The position numbers were made by a program, and so were the translations under genes. The notes under the pieces were generated by a model, which saw nothing but the letters and a program-made list of their open reading frames with translations, had not been told where the DNA came from and made no database searches. Of a DNA stretch of 27,936 nt, positions 19,471 through 27,936 are shown in pieces (the stretch's first letter is position 1; the number at the start of each line of letters is the position of its first letter). The DNA is taken from the NCBI GenBank assembly GCA_900088475.1, contig FLMG01000409.1, positions 3,026 to 30,961 of the forward strand, written 5' to 3'. Source of the stretch: Hyphochytrium catenoides. Lineage: Eukaryota; Sar; Hyphochytriomycetes; Hyphochytriales; Hyphochytriaceae.

Positions 19471-22400
19471 CTAACTGATAGTGCAGTGTGAACAGATCCC
19501 AGAAAGGGCTGATTTAGTGGAAGGTCCTCGCTCCTCCGTACACTCTGACGTAGCAGCCACACTGCCTGCACTACTGGGAGCAAAGCGAGTAGAGGGAAAG
19601 CGTATCGCCTCAACGATAAGAGACTTGATCATTTGCCTTCTGGCTGCCGGGTAGTGGACGGAGCTTCTCTCGGCTTGGGAAGGTGGATCTTCCACAGCAT
19701 CTAATTTTGATGTGTCTACTCTGTACTCTGAGTCCAGCTGGAAGCACTGGAGAAGACCTTGCTCCGTTAACATGCACTGCTTCCACTCCTCATAGGTTAT
19801 CCACTCGGCCTTGATCATCTGAGCGACCTTCGTTACGAAAGAGTAGGCGTCCGACGTATAATTTACAAGCGCGTCGGTGGGAGACAGAATTGGGAGCGAC
19901 TGTCGTCCAAGGACCGTCTGCTCTGCAGGAGAGCTCCAGTAGAGAAGATTTCGGCTGCTTAATGTTGCCTTAGGCTTACGGAAGCGGTGGGCGGTGCCTC
20001 GGCCCCCACGTAAAGTCTGGAGAGAGGTTGGAGGAAGCCTCTCTGATCTGAGATGGAGAGAGACTAAGGAGGAATCAACCGCCGGCACATCTCTCTTGCT
20101 TGGAGCACTCAGGACAGGGGCTTGAGAGGGAGGCGTGAACTGCGTGAGCAGTGTATCTTTGCTGCTGGCCCTGATATCCTCTGTATGAAGGAGGAGAAAG
20201 AGAGTCTCAGAGAGAGAGAGAAGGTTTTCGTGAGAAATCTTTCCAGAAGTCTTCTCTACATAGAGATCAAAACAGAGGCGTAGGCGCTGCTCCAAAGTCC
20301 CACTGCAGATCGTGGACATAGCAGTTAAGAGATCCCTGCACCGCACTGTCTTGAGGGAATCTCCAGCAAACAGCTGTTAAGAGAACGCGATGAGGGTCAG
20401 AGTGGGAACATGAGCCCGTTCGTTATCTGTAACTAAAGCTGAGCCTGCGTCTCTAGATCATCCGCAAACAGGAGATGCGGCCTGTGCCTTAACCCCACTC
20501 TGTTTGTCCCCACTCCCACTCTGTCTGTCCTCATCATCCCTTCTATCGCAGGGATGGTCCTCTTCGCAGAGACTATATCAGCTTACAACGCCTCCTTTCT
20601 TAGTATGACTGTCTCTAAAATCCCTTATCTCGTTTACCTTAAACAGCTTCCTTGCGTCCGCCTGAGGCCAATCAGGCATGATCTTCTTCACTGTCAACTC
20701 GAAGATCTCCCAGCCGATGGCATCCGGAGCCGGTGGCGGCTGTGTGTCAGTATGAGACCTGCGCAGAGGAAGCTGCCCGTCCGACTCCGGCGGATTGCTG
20801 CTATAGGCTCGGACCATTCGTTTCTTTGATCTCTCCGAAGTGTGCTTCAGCAGTTCCGCCTTCAGCACTAAGAAATGCCCCCTGCTGACGCTTCTCACGC
20901 CGGTTAATCTGCTTACCTCGCTTGGCTTTCTAATGCACGCCTTCACTGCCGCTCTAAGGGCCTGTGCGGCCTCTGCGGTCAGCTGGAAGCCCAGAGCTAT
21001 TTGTAGAAGGTTCTCTATGGTCACAGGTAGACGAGAGACATAGCCTAAGAGCGTCGGATAGGCCATGATAGGGTCCGCAGCAGCCGTCTCCGCCACTTCG
21101 TCGTCAGCTAGCTCCACACAGGCAAGCGCTACCTGCAGAAGCATAAGGAAACTTTCACTGGCAGAGATACTAAACAGCGCATCCCAGAGCCTAACAAGCT
21201 TGTCTAGCGGCATCTCTCCAACGAATCCCGTCATTATCCACTTAAAGCTCAGCAGAGATGCGACGTTACGAATCTCTTGTGCAGTCAACGCAGTGAGGAG
21301 TGATCGCTGGATCAGCAGCTGGCTGAAGACGACAGCGTAGACGTGAAATCCTGTGGTTCACTTAGCATTAGTCGGTCAACGACCCGCATACTTCCATCAC
21401 TCTTATCTCTCTATCCCTATGATTTCCTCCACCAGTGCTAAATGAATCTTCTCTCTCTGGTGAATCTTGCTGGTTCTGTTTAGCTCACAGTCTTTCGCAT
21501 GGTGAGTAGAGAGTGATGTACCTTGGAGCCTTGGATACTCTGCAAAGAAGTCCTTGGGAAGTACGTTCTCTAAAAGATGGCAGAAGGTCCAGAAGGCTTC
21601 TTCCTCTCCCAGGCCACCGCCCTGTGTCACCAACATCGCCGCCAGGTAATTCATCCCCTGCGTATACCGCATCTGCGGCGCCATGTTCCGACAACATGCA
21701 GCAAGAAGTATTCGCTCTACTTGCGCGGAGACAGTCTCCCTAAATGAGATCACATACTGCCGTCAGCCGCAAACGATAAATTCACTCTTTATCGGGAGGT
21801 GCACTCACTGGTATCTCCTCATCCTTTGCTCTCTTTCTCTCTCGGTCGCTCTCTCACTCTCTTTCGCCCCCTTTCTCTCTCATATTTTTCTCTTCCAGCC
21901 CGCCTGCCGCAAGTCCAGGCACTTCCCTACAACCGCTTACTTCCTACCTATCCTTTCTTCCTTCTTTTGAGGTTTTTCTCTCGTTCTCCCTTCCTTCTCA
22001 CTTTCTTCCCTGTGTCTATCCCTAACAGCTGATGGTCACAGCTCCGCCCTCATACCTGTCTAGCTCCCGCTTGTCAAAGGTGGACGTCAGGAGGACCTCA
22101 GGATAACGCCGCGCATCAGAACGGATTAGAAGCCGTTCAGCTGGGTCAAGGTCCCTCCCAGAGCGCTCGAGGAACTGCTGATAGGTCTGGCTGGAAGAGT
22201 ACTTGAGCTCTGTATGCGTCCATAGTTCTCGTCGGACATCTGCAGCAATGCCGCCCTTGAGGCACATTTGGAAGCATTGTGCCTCGAAGCTGCGTCTTAG
22301 TTCATGGTTCAGAATACGATTCCGCGGGTTAACGCTTGACTGTTCAGGAGAAAAGTGCCCTTTGTCCAAAGTGTCATAGCTTGGAGAAGGAGAATTGAAG

Positions 22401-22585
22401 TGGGAGGAGGCGGCATGCGGCGTCCTATCAGGCACTGGAGGCGTGGATAGAGACTGCTTACGACTGGTAAGCACAATCTGAAAGGTGCCATTAGGGGAAC
22501 TGGAAGACGCCATTCTGCTTCTCACGTCCCGTAGTGAGCTAGAAGATCCGTCTCGGCTAGCTAGTGCAGGTAGCGTGGTAGTCAA
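19471..22585 (-). CDS. TBC-domain Rab GTPase-activating protein with a degenerate EF-hand-like C-terminus
   Basis: Four exons: 22585-22056, 21739-21522, 21350-20638 and 20373-19471, with phases 2, 1 and 0 that agree. The product is 787 residues. A Ser-rich N-terminus of about 95 residues precedes the TBC domain (about 98-340). The arginine-finger motif IxxDxxR is present as IRSDARR (finger Arg160) and the glutamine-finger motif YxQGM as RYTQGMNYLAA (Gln204). Both catalytic fingers are intact, so it should accelerate GTP hydrolysis by a Rab. Exon 4 contains LRLCFDLYVEKTSGKISHENLL and a later ITYEEW, resembling the EF-hand-like region found C-terminal to TBC in TBC1D8/9-type proteins. The loop lacks a normal run of Asp ligands, so calcium binding is doubtful. 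The substrate Rab cannot be predicted. An internal ATG at residue 25 is an alternative start. Confidence 0.88.
21740..22055 (-). other. TBC gene intron 1, purine-rich on the sense strand
   Basis: 316-base intron, donor GTATGAG and acceptor CATTTAG. Unlike most introns in the window, its sense strand is GA-rich and the polypyrimidine run lies on the opposite (plus) strand, at about 21820-22020, where it ends in TCTTCCAG and CTAACAG strings. Confidence 0.7.
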
Positions 22586-24036
22586 GATACATGGTCTAGC
22601 CGCATTGTCTTTTTGCGGCGTAGGGTTTAGAAATGGGCTATAAATAAACCGCCGTGGCTCCTACTACTAGAAGCTGCGGTGAGTCTCTAGAGGACGAGGA
22701 TTTTGGCTTCTGCCAGAAGGAGAGAAGATAGAACTTGCTGCTTGGAAAGGTGGCATAAGCACACAGCTACGCTCCATACCCCGCGGGCTTTTAGTCTCGA
22801 GTCAACACTAGGTCAGCCAGCACGCCAAGCGCCTCCAGCTCTACTCGTCGATGCAATCTATTTCAGGCCGCGGTTGATGAAGGCTGACTCTATCGTCACC
22901 AGGCTCTAGCCTCAAAGGAGGAGTCCTCAGAGAAGGACGGTGGCTCCTAACAAAGAAGGTTCAAGGAGTGAAGATAGAACAGACCTGGGTCTTACGTGGG
23001 CGCTGACTCCATGAACCCAATGCAAAGCCCGATACTTCTCTGTCTGAGGAAGCAGCCGCGGACGCCGATGATCAGGTGCCATCCCCTGCCTGAGAGGCTC
23101 AAGCGAAGCTCAAGAGCCAGGCCATGGGAAGGAAAAGGAAAGACAGAGCTCGACAAACGGTGCGAACAAAGGCGGCGGGGAAACTAAACAGAAAAAAGGC
23201 AGAAAAGGCGAAGACCAGAAAAAGATCAATCATTGTATCAGAGTACTAATCAAATTATCGATTACTTTGTTGGGTTCACTCCAGCAGCTTCCGCTTCGCG
23301 CCGAGGCCTCATCAAAGCAATCTCAAGGAGGAAAACCCTCAAGACATAGAACGTGGTGGGATGCCCTGAAATTCAGAGCTCAGAGCCCACACGGTTCGTT
23401 CGAGCAAGCTCTGAAGCTCAGAGCCCACACCGTCCGTTTCGAGCAAGCCTTGAAGCTCAAGGCACACGGTTCGTTTGGTGTGTGTGTCTCTTGTGAGGAC
23501 TGCTGGTCTGCATACAGTGTGGGCCTTGAGCGCATGAGTCAAGAGCGCATGAGTGAAAAGTGTGTGATCATATCTCCTTCTACAAGGAGCCCCTCCAATT
23601 CTCCCCCTTCTGGACAAACCTTAGACTTTACGGAGACTGTCCCCTCCCGACGTTACCAAGCTCAGGCCGGGGTTAGTCTGGAGCGGGGCTCGCTCTCCAA
23701 TAATGGCTACTTCTTCTGACTTTTCTGACGAAGGTTCGTTCGCGAAGATGATGTCGGACGGCCCCCTAAAAGGGCAGTGTCGGCTTGCCAATAGACCGAC
23801 CCGCTATTTTGCTGTTCCGTAAGGTAATCCTTTGCAGTTTCCTTTGTTTTTCTCTCTCTTCTCCATCGTCAACCATAGTGGTACCTACTCCTGCTGCCTT
23901 GTTCATGTTTGCTGAGAATATAGTGGCTCGAAGACAATGGTAGGAAGCACAGAAGAGTCGTGGTCATATTATCATAGTAGAACAGCCTGAAGCCACTTTC
24001 TAGCTGGCGTATCCAGCGCTTGCCGCATGCTGTGCC
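22586..24036. other. intergenic region with coding-like scraps
   Basis: 1.45 kb between the TBC and transporter genes, both on the minus strand. The plus strand has scraps with protein-like composition. They include a very basic 41-codon ATG frame at 23124-23249 (begins MGRKRKDRARQ), preceded in the same frame by an acidic stretch and a single TGA, and a 39-codon ATG frame at 23703-23822 (begins MATSSDFSDEGS). A longer plus frame at 23267-23719 has no ATG near its start and is built partly from tandem repeats. I do not call a gene. A decayed transposon or an unresolved small multi-exon gene would both fit. Confidence 0.4.
23378..23478 (+). repeat. tandem repeat, 38-39 base unit, about 2.6 copies
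   Basis: Units at 23378-23415, 23416-23454 and a partial copy at 23455-23478, sharing GCTCAGAGCCCACAC, then a CGAGCAAGC segment and TTGAA or CTGAA. The 39-base unit keeps a reading frame and would encode a repeated FEQALKL(R/K)AH motif, but no gene is established here. Confidence 0.85.
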
Positions 24037-26280
24037 TTACGCCTGGCCTCGGGTAAGGAGAGGAACAGTCTCATTTTCGTGTTGGCCGACGACTGCGTCT
24101 TTCTCTCTTCTGTAAGACTCAACCCTGGCCTGATATAAATATATACTCGCGCCTCCTAAAGCGCATAAGACACCATTTAGGAGGAAAACAGCCCAATAGC
24201 TCCCTAGGACATTAGGGATGAGAGGAAAGATAATCCGTGCCACTGATGAGGTGGTTCCCATGTAGCCCATAAGGGTGCCCTGAGGCTTGCTACCTAAGAT
24301 TTTGGAGAAGGCGGCTACAACGACGGCTGAGCAGATAGGGGATCCGATAGACCAAAAGAAGATGTTTCCTACACACATTGTCGTGGTCAGAGAGGTGTGA
24401 GATGTATAGCATGAAGACTCATTCACTACTTAGAACGGAAGATGGAGTGTAGATACAAGCATACGGCCAATAATAGCGGAGAGGAAGCTAAGGAACTATT
24501 AATGGAGAGCGAAGCCGTGCAAAAACAGGCGTTGTAGATGGAGAGATTACAATGGAAAAAAGGAGAAGATTTGTTTGCTATTCCCCGCGGCAAGAAGATA
24601 AAGATCATGATGGAAGCTGTCCACAAACAACAACTGAAGCAGCAACAAGGACAATGCTGCTGGACACCACCACCTACCTATCGTTAGCCGAGTCATGCCC
24701 ATTTCTGAAGGGTAGGGAGCTAAGATAAGATTACCTACAAAGAAGGGGACAATGGGTGGTGAGCCAGAGACAGCTGTTGACACAGACGTAACCTTCGACA
24801 TGTGGGAGGGTTTGACAGTATGAACAAAGGGAATGATGATGCGAAGAGGTTCACCAGTAGCCTAGAGCCAGCACGCCAGGAAAGAGCACTTGGAGACGAT
24901 GGTCGAGCTCACCGATAGCCTCAGCTATAAAGCCAATCACAATCATATGGGCTTCGGACACTCCTCTCCTCGAGAGCGGGTCAAGTGCCAAATACGTCAC
25001 TACGCCCACAAGACCAAGATACAGCTGGAACTCTGAGGCGTTCACTATCGCGGTGGGTGACGCCTCATCTTCATGGTGTGCAGTCAGATACATTGTTACA
25101 GATACCGTCTCAAAAATGCCGAGAATTCCTCTGTTTAAGCAGTTGAGGCCCATCAAGAGCAGCACACCCACTGTTATTAGCTCTTCTGGGACTCTTCCGG
25201 GTTCTGAAGGAGTGGACCTGCGTTGAGCAGGAGCTGCAGTTCCGTTTTGCGCTCCTCCAGCAGGCAGAGTTGTCTGGGTGTCTCTAGGAGCGTCGTCCTT
25301 TGTGATAGACTCATCCCAGAGCAGCCACATAAAGATGACTACCAGGGCGTTAAGAAGGACCAAAAGTGCCCCTATAGTTTACAGGGAAAGCCCCAAGAAT
25401 GAGTCCCATGGCGGAAAGATGTGTCAAGAATGAGGTTCAATGTGTGCCAGAAAACAGTTAACGACCTACTAGAAGAAAAGATGTCTCGAGGTCTTAGTGT
25501 AAGGCCCTCATACTGTCAGCCACGAAGAAGTGAACATAAAGTCACAATATTCACTAGTAGCAACGAGATGCGTTCGAAGGAAATGGAATATTTGTTACTG
25601 GCCCGTGGAGATGAAGAAGGCCCGACAGCCTTACCCGGAGAGGTAAATTTGTTTATGTGATAAGTGAAGATCCAAAAGTCCACCTCACTGACATACTTCC
25701 CGATGCCAGGTGTCACTGCGAACCCCAAGAACACGACCAAGCTTAGCCATGTCAGATATCGCAGGCGCTGATCCGTCCGCGTCAACGCCGCTACGTTAGC
25801 CCTACAGACGCTGCGATTCCCAGCCCCGAAACCGACGAGAAAGCGGCTAGCATATAGAAGATAAATACTGTCCACCACTTGCTTATCTGCTGTCATATAG
25901 ACGAGGTTGCCCCAAATGCAGATCAACGCTGAAATGATATACACCCAGCGAAAGGAGATCCAATCACTCATCCAGCCCAAGACGGTGGAGGAGATGAGCC
26001 GACCGAGAGAGAATAGAGAGGTCATCACGGCCATAGAGGCAAGATCTCCGCCCAGAGAGACGTTGTAAAGGTATAATGACGGCAAGGTGAGCCCTCTCGA
26101 GCTCTCACCGGCAAACTCTACGAAGTAGACCATGAACATATGCAGATACCATTGAAAGGTGCGTGGTTGGCCCAATTCGATCTCCTGCTTATCATCTTGC
26201 AGGTCAGAAATATCTTGCAGCTTGGACGCTCCTCCTGCCTGCTTCTCATTGTTCTGAAGCGCTAGATATGAAGGTGGCAT
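24037..26280 (-). CDS. MFS transporter of the MFSD8/CLN7 (SPX-MFS-like) group
   Basis: Four exons: 26280-25635, 25371-24913, 24734-24678 and 24368-24037, all introns phase 1, giving 497 residues. About 40 cytosolic residues precede about twelve hydrophobic segments. The MFS motif between segments 2 and 3 appears as GWMSDWISFRW, and RFLVGFGAGNRSVCRANVAA marks segment 4. The C-terminal half has the stretch FSKILGSKPQGTLMGYMG, which closely matches MFSD8 (SKILGPKPQG...MGW). No SPX domain is present. MFSD8/CLN7 is a lysosomal membrane protein reported to act as a chloride channel or transporter. The C-terminus ends ENETVPLLTRGQA, which contains an acidic dileucine motif (ExxxLL) typical of sorting to endosomes, lysosomes or vacuoles. 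The start is fixed by an in-frame TAA just upstream. Transported substrate is not predictable from sequence. Confidence 0.88.
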
Positions 26281-27936
26281 TCTTAATAACTGTTATTATC
26301 GAGCTGTCTGGCTCCTAAGTAAGACTGACAAGAAGAAGACAGAACGTGTTGGGCAAGCTCCACTATTATTTTGAGGCGGCGTTTGTTTTACCCCCGTCCC
26401 TCTTGGAGTGTGAGGATGATCACTTTCCACCTGTACAAGGAAATGACAACTGGATCTCAGGCCTATAGAGCGGAGGAGCAACAGGCCGGCTTGCACCATC
26501 TATTAGATGCTGGCAGCCGTTCGAACATATTAGCTTTCTTAGACATGATGAAGGTGATGATGCTGGTGGCCGTGCTGAATGATTGATGAGGCAAGAGTGG
26601 ACTTTGAAGGATGTAGGCGGTGAGGTAGTGACAAGCTTAAGGTTCTGGTTAGTTAGTTGTGAAGAGCTGAGCGAAAGTGAGGACGGGTAGTCCTTCTTGT
26701 CCTTAGCAACTGCCGGATGCATCTGCAGCCTGTGCTGTTCACGATGAAGGATGAGGAGGAAAGCTTTAATTTAACATAGCTATGGGAGGGTAGACCACAA
26801 CCGACAAAGATGTTCTTCAGGGAACTACCTGGATGGTGTTCAGCTGCTCAATGAAAAGAAGATACTCGATTTCTTCTTCTTCTCCTCAGGACTCTTCTTC
26901 TTGCATCCTTTGGGAAAGGTTCAGTGTTACCAAGTCGTAGTCCTGCCTTCCAAACGCCTACATATTGATGAGCATGAGCAAGGGACCACCCACCACTGGG
27001 CACCCCCATCCATCATCCACGCAGCACAAAGCTAAATAACCAAGAAATCCATGATAAGACATTGGATCTGACTGAGTCGCCTTGCCCTCATGTAAGCCAA
27101 GCAGCCTACTACTAGGACTAAACAGCGTTACCAGCGTTACCACTTCATTACTAATAACCGCGGGAAAGTACCATTCCCGCTCTTTTCCGATGGCTATTCC
27201 TAGCCATAGAACCTGCTGCCTGCATCAAAGTCTGCTATCATCGAGAGGCCAGAATGCTCTGGACCATGCCTGCGTGTGAAGGAATAATTGCTAGGAACTA
27301 TTAGCTCATCAGGCAGACGACCCAGTCCGTCAGTGACGCTGTCAAACAACCAGTCCACAACCCACCAACTGACGAGCAGATGCCCTTTCGAAGAAGCAGC
27401 AGAGGACTGACTGATCTACTTAGCCAGATTGCTAGCCAGAGTCTAAACCACTATTTTGTCCAATCTCAGCAAGAGCAAGTGGGCGTCTGTTCCCGCGACA
27501 CCCCATGGACAAACCGTCTTGGAGTTCTGCTAGCCATTTACTTCAGGGGCAACATATCTCAAGGGCACCTTCTCACTCCCAGCCGTCGAGGAGTTATGTC
27601 TACAATGGTGAAAGCTGTTTTCTCCTCTCAAAAGAGCTGCTACTAATAAGCATAGGATGGTGTAATCTTTCAACTCTCCACTGGATTCCACCCAACTCAG
27701 ACGTAGAGCATTATGTTAGAGATGGGTGGGCATAATTGTAGCGGGGCAAAATAGTGGCACAACCCTTTATCCCTTCCATTCCGCTCTGTGTGCACCCATG
27801 TCCTTGGTGTCGTCCCTCTTCCTCTGTCGTCATCACTTCTCCCTCCTCTCCTCTCTCTCCCGCTCTTTCTGCTACACAAAGGCAGACAGTAGGAAGTCCG
27901 TCTGGTCCGTCCCACCCACCCCACTTTCCCTCTTCC
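26281..27936. other. right-end region without a confident gene
   Basis: The first few hundred bases should contain the transporter promoter. A plus-strand frame is open for about 113 codons at 27305-27646, has a protein-like composition (reads LTDLLSQIASQSLNHYF) and holds an ATG at 27380, but matches nothing I know. The last 100 bases are pyrimidine-rich on the plus strand and could be an intron of a gene that runs off the end. Confidence 0.4.

Noticed and set aside
23267-23719. 150-codon plus-strand frame
   Set aside because: The frame opens with TTG rather than ATG and much of it is tandem repeat; no family resemblance.
24547-24801. Separate small ORF with an ATG inside the transporter locus
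   Set aside because: The phase-1 splice 24913 to 24734 skips its N-terminal part and restores a continuous transporter, so the ATG region is intronic.
14091-26280. A functional cluster of membrane-traffic genes (REEP, TBC, MFSD8-like)
   Set aside because: The genes lie on both strands with separate promoters and with an unrelated oxidoreductase between them; such households of genes are common by chance in eukaryotes.

Overview
This window is nuclear DNA from an intron-containing microbial eukaryote (protist or microalga); I cannot place the lineage. Coding frames are broken by GT-AG introns of about 60 to 320 bases, many pyrimidine-rich on the sense strand, and there are no operons or ribosome binding sites. 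The gene content is endomembrane and signalling proteins: a 7TM-RGS protein, a CaM-kinase-like kinase, a REEP/HVA22 protein, a PIG3-type quinone oxidoreductase, a TBC Rab-GAP and an MFSD8-like transporter. TAA and TAG both act as stops in confidently modelled genes.

Layout: 1-1666 holds no confident gene, only coding-like fragments. A two-exon 7TM-RGS gene lies at 1667-3415 (-). After a 1.2 kb divergent spacer, an intronless gene at 4629-8480 (+) encodes a 1283-residue membrane protein I do not recognise. About 8855-11416 (+) is a decayed mobile element with a frameshifted retroviral-type integrase. A five-exon CaM-kinase-like gene is at 12079-13948 (+), convergent with a seven-exon REEP/HVA22 gene at 14091-15559 (-), which single-frame ORF listing misses. 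An eight-exon PIG3-like gene follows at 16342-19004 (+), convergent with a four-exon TBC Rab-GAP gene at 19471-22585 (-). 22586-24036 is an intergenic stretch with tandem repeats and coding-like scraps. A four-exon MFSD8/SPX-type transporter gene is at 24037-26280 (-). 26281-27936 has no confident gene.

Splice models were built by hand. In each multi-exon gene the donor and acceptor phases agree and the joined protein matches its family across the junctions, which is the main support. Functionally, RGS (heterotrimeric G-protein deactivation) and CaM kinase (calcium signalling) are signalling parts, while REEP (ER shaping), TBC (Rab inactivation) and the transporter (probably endolysosomal) are membrane-system parts. 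Nothing shows that they work as one pathway. The least explained object is the 1283-residue protein.
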